From Stemphylium vesicarium (Eukaryota; Ascomycota; Dothideomycetes; Pleosporales; Pleosporaceae), in NCBI GenBank assembly GCA_004380135.1, contig QXCR01000063.1, positions 1-64,000 on the forward strand: a DNA stretch of 64,000 nt. The letters are read 5' to 3'. The notes under the pieces are model-generated. The model made no database searches and had not been told where the DNA came from. It saw nothing but the letters and a program-made list of their open reading frames with translations. Positions 34,216 through 45,547 of this stretch are shown piece after piece. Every line of letters begins with the position of its first letter. Within the stretch, counting starts at the first letter, position 1. Position numbers and translations under genes: made by a program.

Positions 34216-36240
34216 CTAACCCTTGATCAATCCCACACGCATATGTCCCTTCCCCCCACTATTCGCCCGAAAATAATACGGCACAAACACAATTTCCCGC
34301 TCATCCACCAACTCCACTCCTCCTGCGTCTCGAACCGGCCCCGTTCCCGGTTGTCCGCTTTCCCAAGCCCGCAACGACCTCGTCCACGCTTTAGTGTGAA
34401 GAGTAATGTACGACTCGCCAGTCGGTTCCCAGACCCTGCTTTCCTCTCTCACGGCCGCCTGCCCTGGTTTCACGGCTACATCTTTGAAGTGGTTGGTTTC
34501 CCAGGGGTTCTGTGAGTCTTCGGCACAGTAGATGATTGGACCGCGGGCGAGGAAGGCTGTGTTTTGTGAAGTGTAGGGGTGAGGTTCTAGCCAGCGGGGT
34601 GTGAAACCCGTAAGCTTCAAAGTGAAATTTGGGTTCGCGGTGATGTATTCTGGGGGAAGACTGAGGTAGCCTTTGAAGACGGGGTTGTGCTTGGGCTTCT
34701 CCAGTAGCGGTGGGTCAAGTGTGAAGGTGTTGTTTGTCCAGGCTGGGATGCGGAGTCTGATTGTTGTTTGGGTTCCTTTTGGTTGCTGCAATGTGAGTGA
34801 GACGGTGCCATCCCAGGGCCAATTCGACTCCTGCTTCAACTCGACCGTGCCATGAGTTGTATGAAAAACCACTCTTGCTGAAGTGTACAGATGGACGTTT
34901 ATATACGCTTCTCCCTGACCCTCGCCATAGTGCCAGAGATAGCCACCTAAGCTACCGAAAAGTCGACTGTAATTCGGCGGACAGCAAGCGCACCAAAACC
35001 AGTCCTCACGTCCGCTCTTATCCGCTTCCGAACTACCGAGTTGGTTGACATATGTGAAAGATTTGCCGTCCAGACTCATGGCTGTCATGACGTTGTTGTA
35101 AAGACATAGCTCCATTACGTCGCCGTAGCGACCGTCGAGTTCGATGGCTAGTAGACGCTCAGCGAGGAAGACGATGGCGATGGATGCGCAGGTTTCGGAG
35201 TAACAGCCTCCTTCGTCTGTGGATTGGGGTAGGAAGTAATCGATTCCGAATCCCTCCCATTGCTTGATGGCGCCTATGCCGCCGGTGACGTACATCTTCT
35301 TGTCTACCATGTTGTCCCAGAGACGGTGTAGGGTTGCCAGCCATTCAGAAGATTTGCTCATGGGGGCCAGTCCTCTTTTTTCCGTGCAGAGGAGGTCAGC
35401 CACGGCGGTGAGAAGGTATAGCGCGCGGACCGAGTGTCCCTCAATCGTCTGCTGCTCCAGGATGGGTGCATGTGCTTGATTGTACCAGTGAGCACCTGCC
35501 TCAGGATAGTGGTTCGGTCGCTTCCATGGACTTTCTTGTCTCTTTTCCGCTTCCCAGTCGTAGTAGAGCTTGCCATCCTGCCCAATGGGGTTACCACGCT
35601 CTTCCACAAAATAACGTGCGAGACGGTATGCGTCTTCGTTTCTGGTTTCTGCGTAAAGGCGCAGCAGCGCCATCTCGATCTCGGGATGGCCGGGGTAAGC
35701 GTGGAGTTTGCCGTCTTCTGATCCAAAGACGTTCGATATGAGACGAACGTAATTTATCAGTGGCTCGAGGAGATCGTCATTCTTGTAATAGTTTCGATGC
35801 GCCAGTGCTGCTTCAATCAAGTGACCGCAGTTGTACAGTTCGTGCATGTCGCGGAGATTTGACCAGCGACCTTTTGGATCGACGACCGTATAGTGGAGAT
35901 TGAGGTAGCCGTCTTCTTGCTGCGCAGCTCTGATTGTCTTGACCATATATCGGACTGCTACATCGATTTCCTCATCGTAGTGGCTTTCCAGAAAATAACA
36001 GGCTCCTTCGATCCACTTGGCGAGGTCGCTGTCCCAGAAGAGGTGCTTTGGGACAGGCCACATCGAGTGCTCATCGTATACCGGATGCCATTTGAGCTCG
36101 AAGCAGCTGTACCGACCTGTAGTCTTGAACTGTTCAAGTTGAGCCTTGAGTGTTATGTTGGCGACTGTGTTGCGCCTTGATGCCAGGATCGAATCGCCCG
36201 TAAACGTCGTATTGCGGAACGTGACCTGCGGGTGAGCCAT
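34216..36240 (-). CDS. GH127 beta-L-arabinofuranosidase-like enzyme
   Basis: Single exon, minus strand, 674 residues from the ATG at 36240 (the open frame upstream has no ATG). It belongs to the DUF1680/GH127 family. Motifs around the Zn-Cys active site of the Bifidobacterium enzyme HypBA1 are present: YSETCAS (Glu and Cys at about 348-350) and WCACCPPN (Cys pair at about 417). N-terminal (alpha/alpha)6 barrel pieces include HELYNCGHLIEAALAH and HPEIEMALLRLY. There is no signal peptide, so it should act in the cytosol on imported oligosaccharides. It is divergent from an MFS sugar transporter, which supports uptake followed by hydrolysis. The exact substrate (beta-L-arabinofuranosides, or another GH127-related sugar) is inferred. 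Confidence 0.9.
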   Translation of the reverse strand: MAHPQVTFRNTTFTGDSILASRRNTVANITLKAQLEQFKTTGRYSCFELKWHPVYDEHSMWPVPKHLFWDSDLAKWIEGACYFLESHYDEEIDVAVRYMVKTIRAAQQEDGYLNLHYTVVDPKGRWSNLRDMHELYNCGHLIEAALAHRNYYKNDDLLEPLINYVRLISNVFGSEDGKLHAYPGHPEIEMALLRLYAETRNEDAYRLARYFVEERGNPIGQDGKLYYDWEAEKRQESPWKRPNHYPEAGAHWYNQAHAPILEQQTIEGHSVRALYLLTAVADLLCTEKRGLAPMSKSSEWLATLHRLWDNMVDKKMYVTGGIGAIKQWEGFGIDYFLPQSTDEGGCYSETCASIAIVFLAERLLAIELDGRYGDVMELCLYNNVMTAMSLDGKSFTYVNQLGSSEADKSGREDWFWCACCPPNYSRLFGSLGGYLWHYGEGQGEAYINVHLYTSARVVFHTTHGTVELKQESNWPWDGTVSLTLQQPKGTQTTIRLRIPAWTNNTFTLDPPLLEKPKHNPVFKGYLSLPPEYITANPNFTLKLTGFTPRWLEPHPYTSQNTAFLARGPIIYCAEDSQNPWETNHFKDVAVKPGQAAVREESRVWEPTGESYITLHTKAWTRSLRAWESGQPGTGPVRDAGGVELVDEREIVFVPYYFRANSGGKGHMRVGLIKG

Positions 36241-36694
36241 GGTGAACAATGCGCGGAGTAATGAGGTACTCAAATTCTCTCTTACCCATATGTCTGCTGA
36301 TCATGTATCTCGTCGTCTCAGCGCATTCGTCATATGTTGTGACGCCCACCGGAGCATATTCGTTTCCGGCAAAGATCGGCTAGGCGGCGCAGCCCACCGG
36401 AGTCCCAAGTTCGCGCCCCAGCCATCCAGCGACGCATTCATCTGCAGCGTCCGTGAACTATCCCCGGGTGCCAGTAGTCGCTCCGCGGTGTCGGCAATGA
36501 GGTGGCTGGGATGATCTTTCTCCGCACTCCAGCATGCGCTCTCCCCGGACTCGACACCCGCTTTCACTCCACATCCGTTCTGGGATGCATTTCTCAAGTA
36601 GTATAATAATCTCAAATGAACCCGTGAGATATAGTTGTCCAAGTTTTACTGTTCGCAAGTAACGCCTTATCCTGTTACTTAGCCCTCGCCCATC
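36241..36694. promoter_or_regulatory. Bidirectional promoter with 11-bp direct repeat
   Basis: 454 bp separate the start codons of the divergent GH127 and sugar-transporter genes. GCCCACCGGAG occurs twice in the same orientation (36344-36354 and 36392-36402), 48 bp apart, with further CGG/CCGG triplets between and after them. Zn2Cys6 factors bind CGG half sites, so these are candidates for control by the zinc-cluster gene located downstream. A CCCCGGG (about 36462) resembles CreA-type carbon-repression sites. No binding is shown. Confidence 0.5.
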
Positions 36695-38400
36695 ATGGGA
36701 TTGTTGGAAAAGTTCCTTCCGAAGAATGATCGATATGCGGCTATGCTTCTGTATGGCATGGTCCTTGCGACGTGCTTTAATGGCTATGACGCAGGTATGC
36801 ACTCAATCTACTTAGTGCCATTGTGATGCTAATCACCGCTAGGCATCATGACTGTCATATTGGCAGATGACCAATTCAACGAATACTACCACGTTGATGC
36901 TGACCGTCAGGGTACAATTGCTGTTGTACCCTGGGCAACTACTGGTCTTGCACAGCTCTGTGTCGGTGGCACTCTTGCTGGCTTGGTCGGCAGACTGTGG
37001 GCATTACGCATTTCGATCGTGGTGATGATGGTTGGTATAGTTGTCCAGTGCGTTCCCAACACCTATGGCATACTTATCCTCGGCCGTTTGATTACTGGTC
37101 TCGGTTTCGGTTGCGTGTATATCGCGACCTCGTTGTATGTGGCCGAATGCTCGCCTCGCCTGCTCCGTGGTAGTTTCGTTGGTACCGTAACACAGTTTGG
37201 GTACCAGTTGGGAACGCTCGTCGCATTCTGGGCTGGCTATGGAATGAGCTTTGTCGATTCGCCATACAATGTCGCTTGGCGCGTGTCAAATCTTCTCCAA
37301 CTTCCCATTGGCGCAACCTTCCTTGTCCTCAGTTTCTGGTATCCAGAGTCGCCAAGGTGGCTCTTGGAGAAACAACCAGACAACCCGGAGAGGGTTCTCA
37401 AGGTCCTTTGTAAGCTGAGGATGGGAGACGAAAACTCAGACTACGTACTTGCCGAATACAATGAGCTTGTCGCAGCTCAAAAGGCCCGCGCGCGCTACGA
37501 TACCGGATACAAGGGCATCTTCAAGTCGAAAGGTATGCGCAAACGTCTGATGTATGGCCTTTACGCCACTGCGTTGCAGCAGGCGGGCGGCATCGCGGCC
37601 CTCACCATGTACGCAGCGCTCATCTATGAAAGTCTAGGATGTAAGTAACACCCTCCGTCAAGAACCGTCGCATGTTGACAAGTGGTAGGGAACCAGGGCA
37701 GTCAGGCCTTGTCGATCAATGGCATCCAGGCCGTACTTCAGCTTGTCATCGTTCTTGTGAATACATTCACTGTCGACAAGTTCGGTCGAAGGGCTCTTCT
37801 CTTGGCCGGATTCGCCATCCAAGCTACTGCTCTCCTCATCCTTTCAGCACTCACGACCGCATTTCCAGAAAACAGTAACAGGGCCGCCGCTGTAGTAGAA
37901 GTTGCCATGCTGTTCATAGTGGGCCTCACATACTGCTGGTCTAACGGTCCCATTCCGCCTGCGATTGCGTCAGAGATATTCCCGCAAGAGGTACGCGACA
38001 AGGCGTTCGGCTTTTCTCTTCTTGGGCAAACATGCTGCTTGCTGGCTCTCACCCAGCCCTGGCCACGATTCAATGAGCAGGTTGGGGGAAAGAGCTACTG
38101 GCTCCTCTTTTGTCTCAATACTGTACTTTTGGTAAGCTACCCAACCATGCTACTTTACAGGCACCGTGCTAAGGTTTCGCTCTCTAGATTTCGGTCTATT
38201 TCATCCTACCCGAAACCAAGGGCATCTCGCTTGAGCGTATGGACAGGCTTTTTGGCGAAGTCGATGCCGTTGAAGCAGGGGAGCAGGGACGCGTCCTTGA
38301 AAAGGCTGAGGCCTTGGCGCTTTCTTTTGTAGAACATCGTGAGGTGGGAGACGAGAAAGGTGCCGAAGGGATGCATGCCTCGTCAGAGCGGATTGCGTGA
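36695..38400 (+). CDS. MFS sugar transporter (12 TM)
   Basis: Exons 36695-36794, 36843-37640, 37689-38131 and 38188-38400 (introns of 48, 48 and 56 nt), 517 residues, the usual size. Sugar-porter signatures are present: GYDAG in TM1, the central loop PESPRWLLEK, DKFGRRALLLAG, and PETKGISLERMDRLFG after the last membrane segment. The Gln-rich TM7 region (TALQQAGGIAALTMY) matches sugar-binding transporters of the family. It is in the plasma membrane by family. With the neighbouring intracellular GH127 enzyme it probably imports a pentose-containing saccharide or its product. The substrate cannot be read from the sequence. Confidence 0.93.
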
Positions 38401-38885
38401 TAGAATTTGCAACGCAAATGTCTATCTCGCCATGACGATGAGGCGGAGATGGTAGAAGAAGCCGTGATATTATTGCGCGACGCGTGCAGGCGCTGGTCTT
38501 GGCGCCCCAATTTTTTCCCGGGTGGGGCTTCCCCATGCTGTCAGCCTTTACAGATAGCGCCAGTCCAAGTAGATAGAATCCGTTTCTCAGTTCCGCTCAT
38601 CCAGCACTCCCGATTCTCCACAGAGAAGATATTCTGCCCATATGCCACATATTGAAGTGACGAAACGGACGCGAGGCCTTTGTGCCAAGCGTTGGTTCGC
38701 CCTAGGCTGCTGATCCGTATCGGGCTTGCCTAGATGCGACACCCATCCCGAGCCCGTCACTCCCTGTTCTCCGTCACATCTGCGTGACAGCAACGACATA
38801 TTTCATACTTTTAAACCCTAGCCTGCGACATGTCTGTATGACATCTATATCATACTGTACTCTAGGCAACGTAGTACCGGAATAA
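38401..38885. other. Intergenic region upstream of zinc-finger regulator
   Basis: 485 bp between the transporter stop and the regulator start; promoter of the regulator. No coding signal. Confidence 0.35.
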
Positions 38886-41800
38886 ATGTACGCCAATAGC
38901 ATAGGCCGCCGTTCAGCTTCAGCTGCACAATCAATACGCTGCACACGATGCGACCGTACATTCAAGCGTCTGGAACATTTGAGACGGCATGAACGAGTTC
39001 ACGAAAACAACAAAAATTACGCGTGTAAACAATGTTCAAAACATTTCACGCGAAGGTGAAAATTGCTTTTTGAGAAAGCAATCCTAGAATCACCGCGACT
39101 GACCGTTCTCCAGCGACATCCTCCACCGCCATGAAGCTACTCATACCGCCATAGCACAGTGCAGCAGTACTCGTACAGTAGGAGCGCGTGCTTGCACAGA
39201 ATGCGCAAGATCCAGAGAACGGTGTACCAAGACCGATCCATGCCAACGGTGCGTAACAAAAGGCCTTCGTTGCACCTATCCACAGGCACAAGCAAGTGGT
39301 CAACACCAGCGATCCGCATCTCATAACAGCTCGACAGCTGACGACTCCTTGGGACCTGCGCCTCAAGTCCTTGTTCATCATGATCTTGTGCACCAGGGTC
39401 TATCTCCCAGCCGAATCATGGCATCGTTTGTGGATCCTAGTCTTACCAATGTGCCCAACACCTTCGAGGCATCCCAAGCGACAGCTCCCTTTGGAATCTC
39501 GCAGTATAACGAGAGCCAAGCGGTACACCCATCTATGGATTTCCCCCTGAATTGGTTACCTCCTGATAACTCCATCGCTATAGACTATGACAGTATCGTG
39601 GGCTGGGGCATTGGCTCGCTGGACTTCTTCTCACTTCCAGATCCATCAGAGGAGATGACTGGAAACGAAACCACAGTTTCCCAGGATCTGGACCAGAATG
39701 GACCGCTGCGGGTGTGCTCCACTCAGACAGAGAACGCTACGTCACGTGATATGCACGCGTCCTCACATGACCATCGAGTACCATGGAACAATATGGTACC
39801 CGAAGTCTACGACAGCAACGCATCTTCAGGGTCTCCACGCTCTGTCGCATACACTGTTTCGCCCAGCTCTGCCCCTGGAGGCTTATATGCTACGAGCTTC
39901 AACGGCGCTCGGATGCCATGCACCATCCGTGCTCGAAGGGCCCACCGATTGCTCCCAGGCGCCTCTCCCATCCGACCTTTAACACGTCTAATATCTTACG
40001 AACGATCCAATATCGAAGGCCTAAATTTCTCAGACACCAGTCACATTGTCGTCAGTGACGGGACCGTGGCCAACGGTGCTACCTCGCATGCTGCGACGAT
40101 GCTCACAGAGAAGACCTACGAAGACGTACAGCAAAACTTCAGCAAACTCTGTCTTAGGGAAGACATTTTGTTCCCTCCCTACAGGAGCTCGCAGTACCCT
40201 TCTCTAGCCTCTTTTCGCTTGTTTGCACAACTATATTTTGATAACTTTGATGTTATCATGCCTATCATACATGAGCGAGTGACCCAGATGAACGATCACT
40301 GGATCCTTGCTCTTGCAGTATGCGCCATAGGCTGCCAATATGCGGAGGCTGATGAGTTCTCTCAGGCAGTAGAGCCGTTACACGAGTTTCTTCGAAGAGC
40401 AACTCTGGTAGAAACTGCCAACTATAACTTTGAAAACATTGGAAGGGACGGGCAGGATATCGCTTTGGCTCAGGCTATGACCTTGAGTCAATTTGGTATG
40501 CTCTACTCTGGATCCCCACAATTGTTGCATCATGCAAAGATGCGACATGGAGCTCTTGTCGCTGTAGCGCGTGCGATAGCGTTAGAAGGCACCACTCAAG
40601 AGCCTGTCCAAAATTCAACAACTTCGGACGTAGCTAGCGATATTTTTGATAAGTCCTGGAGTATACTCATGTTTGAAGAATGCAAGCGCAGGATTGGCTA
40701 CGCTATATGGGTGAGTCCTGATAATGATATGAGATTCGCGACTCAATTTCTCACTCCCACCAGCTTTTAGACTGCATGTCAGCCTACCATTTTCGGCAGC
40801 AACCGTTGATGCCGATCAACCTTTCCCCCGTATCGCTACCGAACGATAAACTCTGGAAGTCCATGTCATCATCCGACTTTGCTTCACCGTCCGCGCCACC
40901 TCAAGGTACATTCGTCGAAGAACTCTGCCGGACTTTGCTCATTTTATCTATAGATACACCTTCATTAGCTGCGGCCACGGCCTCACTTTTCCGCGAAAAG
41001 CAGTTAACGGAAGATCTAGGCCAATTTAGTCATGTGATTTTGCTTCACGGAGTCTTCCGAGAGATCTTTCAGCTTGAAGATTGCTTCGCGAGACCTCTTG
41101 GCAATTGGGTCCCATCCATCCAACAAGTGGCGCAGGAAACCGAGAGTAGTTCCAAGAGCACATGCAATTCTGGCGGTGATGGAGAGTTGCTCAGCAGCTG
41201 GCGTAATGCTGCGCTTGATTGCGTTGATGTGTTACACTGGGCTGCAAATGGTACGATCGCACGGCAAGCTGGGGCGGAACATCCCACTGTGCTTCATCTG
41301 CATCTATCAAGGACAGTCTTGCTCGCGCCCTATCATCGCTTCCAGACGTTAGCTGAATCCATAGTGTCATTCGCACAAGGTTCCGCATCGCAAACACTGT
41401 GTGCTGCTAGACGCCAAAACGCTATCGAAGCCGAACGGGACATTATCGATTGGGCTCAACGAGATCAGTGTAAAGCAAGACTCGCTGTGCTACATAGCGG
41501 TTGCCTGTTTTGGCACATTCGCCGTTACAGCGTCAGAGCCTTCTATGAACCAACAGCTGTCTTCTTGGCTACACTGACCATATGGGCTTATAGCTCATAT
41601 GCTTCGAGGTCAAGTGGGTCAGACCCAAATTCAAAGACCCAATCTGGAGATGATACGCAGGATGAAGCGAACCAAGTCCACGACAGAGATGAGATGCACG
41701 ACACACATGACACATACTCTTCGCCGACCGATGATCGTGAACCGGCGCCGACATTTATCCATCTGGACCGACCGAATGACGATGAAATGGTGCAAGCCTT

Positions 41801-42017
41801 TGTCCGATTCGGAACTTCCATCAACATGAAGGCTAATATCACGGGAGTTGGGGATATATATTCTGCAAAGGGTCCTGCACGCATACTAAAGGAAGGGCGA
41901 AAGATACTAGCAACAGTATCTACGGCGTGGGGTAGATCAGAAAGAATGGTCTCAATGCTTAATGTGCTCGAGCAAGTCGCGTCAGGTCGTGTGACCTTGG
42001 GCACTGGGGGAGAGTAG
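38886..42017 (+). CDS. C2H2 + Zn2Cys6 dual zinc-finger transcription factor
   Basis: Exons 38886-39055, 39114-40710 and 40764-42017 (introns of 58 and 53 nt), 1006 residues. Two C2H2 fingers (C19, C22, H35, H39 and C47, C50, H63, H67) are followed by a regular Zn2Cys6 cluster (C84, C87, C94, C100, C103, C110). The second finger is completed exactly across the first splice. The middle and C-terminal parts look like the fungal-specific transcription factor domain (for example SFRLFAQLYFDNFDVIMPIIHE and FEECKRRIGYAIWLLDCMSAYHF, the latter formed by the second splice). The C2H2-C6 combination is a known but minority class in filamentous fungi. Its place downstream of the transporter suggests control of the GH127-transporter pair; this is inference. 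Confidence 0.9.
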
Positions 42018-42284
42018 ATTGCCCGAAATATCTCTGTCTTCCCGTTTGCAAAATTCGCAATAAGGTTTCCACTTCAAAGTTCGTGCGAAGACCTATCGTA
42101 GACCCCAAAATATACCAAAGAAGACGTGCTGCAAGCCTGGCAACTACGATGATCGATGCATGGGGGCAGAGCTTCGGTAACACACTCGTCAAAGGCTCCG
42201 ACAAGTACCCAATCCACGACATCCAAGTAACGCTGTACAAAGTACGTGAGTGAACTTAGGGCTGATGGCGCAATCAAACATATA

Positions 42285-42426
42285 AAGTCCCTCCCTATGT
42301 GACGGAAAACCTGGTGTGCCGGAACTGACCAATCAGACCGCTTAAATTGCAGACTTCCGCCAAAATCTTGCGATCTAATTGGTCAGTTCCGGCACACCGG
42401 GTTTTCCGTCACATAGGGAGGGACCT
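42285..42426. mobile_element. 142-bp MITE with 49-bp terminal inverted repeats
   Basis: The left arm 42285-42333 and right arm 42378-42426 are inverted copies matching at 47 of 49 positions, starting A(A/G)GTCCCTCCC. They surround 44 unrelated bases. A TA flanks each end (42283-42284 and 42427-42428), as expected for a Tc1/mariner-type target-site duplication. No coding capacity, so it is a non-autonomous element. It lies 267 bp after the regulator stop. Confidence 0.88.
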
Positions 42427-43853
42427 TAGTGATCATTTGCCCTTCGCCCGGTATAGGGCAGGATCAAGCAACCGGGACTGGCCCAGAGTCCTGGAATACC
42501 TCGCCGCTGGCATGGCCTTCTCGGGCAAGACACTTGGCTCTTACTGGGCGGAACCACAATGCGGCGGAAGAAATCCGATTGAGCTTAGGTGGTGCGAACA
42601 AGCTTTGCACAAGCATCGTAGCAACCCACCACTCGTCTTCGGTTGATGAGTACATTTGTGGTTACTTCAATACATCTTGTCTGCTGGTCTTTTACTTCAA
42701 TGCTTCGTCTCGGCACTGTTCAGAAGGCGCACGGAATTGGAGACGGTATTACGTCTAGAGCATGAAGGGAGTGCGCGTTGGTAGAGAAGGTTCCGCTGAC
42801 CGCACCCTTGATACATTCGTTCTGCTCTCTCCTCATTGGAGTCGCAGCCACTTGAAGCTCGTACATTCGCTCTGCTTTTGACCGATCGCGTGCGTTACTG
42901 TACCAGGGCTCCAAAGATCGAAGTAAACAATTCACGGAGGGTTGCTTCCGTATTAGTGACAGAGCCGCTGTAAAGAGATTGGGATTTGATGATGTGAGAC
43001 TGAGGGTTCTACAAGGTTCCAGGAACTCCCGGCGACGGAAAGCATGCTTGAACCAAGTTGATTTGAGACATGTCGAGGTGCGCGTATCAAGCTGCAGTAC
43101 AAACCATGAACGTATGTTCCTCTTCATTTCGTCGAAGTCTGCAAGTAACTTCTCACACGTCCACTGCAAAACTTTCGGTTGGATTACCATTGGCATACCC
43201 AGCCACGTCTCAGTTCGATCGTACCAATGATGTAACATGGACCTCCTGAAGGCGCACCCAGAGGTTAGTTTGCTATCACGCTAGTAAGTCCTGTTTTCAC
43301 GCAGCCTACTACTCCCTGCATTCTTTTTTACTTGGCTTCCTTGGCATGTACGATCTTGGCATATACGATGTACACACGTCTTAATTCCAGACCCTTTCTT
43401 ATGGGTCATCTAGTGCGACAGCCTTCGTTACTATATCCGAGCCCGTATAACAGTACAACCTCCGTGGTCGTTGGAAAAAAGATAGGTTATTCAGCGAACA
43501 ATGGTTTGGCATCTATACTTCTATGAATTTTGTGTGCAGGTACTTAACCGCCTGCTAGATAGTATTCTGTTATAGTGTTGTTCTGGGTCGACTGTGACTT
43601 ACGGTGGCTCATGATTCAAACTGCACCCTTTACGTACATCAATTTCACTGTGCTAACTCTCTCGGGATTTATCTAGTAGGATACACAGTCATGCAGTCTA
43701 GACTCGTGATAGGACAAAAACGTCTATATAAGTTACTTGAAAGTCCGCTCTCAAAGTTATCTCTCACCACTCATCTCACCTACAGATACATCACTATCAA
43801 TACCAACATACTCTGCTCTATTGTCCATCTCTAGACTCTACACCGCCTTCAAC
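42427..43853. other. Intergenic region, no supported gene
   Basis: 1.4 kb. A 172-codon minus-strand open frame (43238-42720, starting MLHHWYDRTETW) has plausible composition but no domain and no intron support; it may be a relic. Nothing else is recognised, apart from the promoter of the pseudogene that follows. Confidence 0.35.
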
Positions 43854-44408
43854 ATGCGTTTCTAGCTCATCAACGTTCTTGCTGCCTTCGTGGTAGTCCC
43901 AAACCTGGCCACCCCCACCCCCAAAGGCAATGGCGCACTCAAGCCATTCAACTCGGATCTGCAGGCAAGGTACTAGATGAAAAGCCACGAACCAGAAGTG
44001 TCGCTAAGATTGAGCCGAGCCGCAGAGAACAACCTACCAGCCGAGGCCGCCGACCATATGGACCTCGGAAAGTAAGAATTCCTTTGAAATCAGAGTAGCT
44101 CTCACTGACAAATTACAAGCAGACGCGCTGATGGCTCCTACCAGTTCAAGTTTGGCTCTGCCTTCAGGAGTGCTCCACACAATGTCGGTGGAGTCGTTCT
44201 CAAGCTCCTCGCAGTCAATGGAGCGCTTGTTGTGACCATCACGAATCACCTGACTCAGGAAATTGCGGCATACATTGAAGAATACACCCAAGACGAGGAT
44301 ATCATGGCCTTACAGGTCTTGCTCGGTAAAACAGTGGAATGGACTCTCGGTAGGGCTCTTTGGAAGGGTGGTGATATTGGTATCTTCAGCTTCAAGGCCA
44401 ACTACTAG
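43854..44408 (+). pseudogene. Small secreted-type protein gene with two in-frame TAG codons
   Basis: Two exons, 43854-44071 and 44120-44408, join in phase across a normal 48-nt GTAAGA...ACAAG intron and keep one frame of 168 codons to a TAG at 44406-44408. Two TAG codons interrupt it, at 43863-43865 (codon 4) and 43974-43976 (codon 41). Between them lies a hydrophobic stretch that reads like a signal peptide. The sequence after the second TAG starts with an ATG (43977), so a shorter product of about 128 codons could in principle still be made. Both stops are one C-to-T change at CpA away from CAG, as RIP would produce. I do not recognise the family. Confidence 0.7.
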
Positions 44409-45547
44409 GTGAGAAGAGATTTGGAGGTGATGCTGGCTTGAGCAATCCGGGGATGGACATGTTAAGCTAGGTGGTCTTACAAACACCTGTATTCACACTC
44501 CCAATCTGCATGCGACGCTACGCGCACACAGCACAATGACAATCACTTTTTTTTTCAATGTAGACCCTGCATCTTCATGAGACAATGATTGTAGATGTAG
44601 ATGTAAAATATGAGACATGGGCGTGCTACTTGGTATTGGGGTTATATTGGGTATTGCAAATGCGCAAAGAACAATACGGCGACACGCCGTTGGAAAAGAT
44701 GATCGCAACCATTAAACAACACTCACCCACTCACCCCCGCACCATAACGAGCACATGGCCAGCAAGATAGGCGGCTCTAAACCATCACATCACTATACCA
44801 CAGCTCATACACAGCATAAGTAGCAAAAACAATCCCATAAAGAGAATATGATATATATTCCAGGAACCTCCACAGGAGTGTCCCCGCGTATGCAAACAAC
44901 CCAACCCACCCCAGCGCAACAGGCAGCACACTAAAACAGGTTGAACAATTCAGCAACGCCGTCTTAACGAATACTAAGCTAGAAAACAGGAGATGAAGAA
45001 AAGCGCGAGAGGAAAGCAGACACGCCGCTACTAGCCACAGAACAGCCAAGGAAAAGGACGATGAGACGGAGGTAAAATGGGAGTAGAAAGCGAATGACGC
45101 ATGGTTGTGATACATGGAAAAGCGAGGAAAGGTAAAAAAAAAGAGGGTATTAGAGACCAGTTTATGTGTGCGAAGAAATAATCTTGAAAAGCCAGCTACG
45201 ACCCCACCAATCGGGGTCTGCTGTTGAATGTGAACGAAAAAGAAGTCGATACAACTATGCGCGTAACATTGCGTCGTCCGCGAGGTTGTATAGTAAAAAC
45301 AGGGGGAGTAAACAAGGGGGAAAAGGTATAACAACGGTTATGAGGAAGCCGCAACAAGAAATTGAAACACGCTCCAAACCAACCCCCCGACAAAGAATTT
45401 CCAAGATCGTCCCACATAATGCATGGAAAAAAAAACCGAACAACGCCAATGTAGAGAAAGAAAAAAGCGATAAAAACGGGTGGAATCCCTAGGGGTATAC
45501 TAACAATGATCGAAGACTCCAGACCCAGCTTCCTTATCGGTCCCCTT
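44409..45547. other. Intergenic region / 3' region of Bud14-like gene
   Basis: 1.1 kb. A minus-strand hydrophobic open frame (45334-44777) would encode 185 residues with several membrane-like stretches. It overlaps T-rich sequence downstream of the Bud14-like gene, and its composition alone could explain it. No other gene seen. Confidence 0.3.

Noticed and set aside
36241..36273. Eleven-codon N-terminal extension of the GH127 enzyme
   Set aside because: The extension begins with TTG, not ATG; the ATG at 36240 is the first proper start.
42720..43238. 172-codon minus-strand open frame
   Set aside because: Starts with ATG and looks somewhat protein-like, but nothing recognisable and no supporting structure; kept only as a possible relic in the intergenic note.
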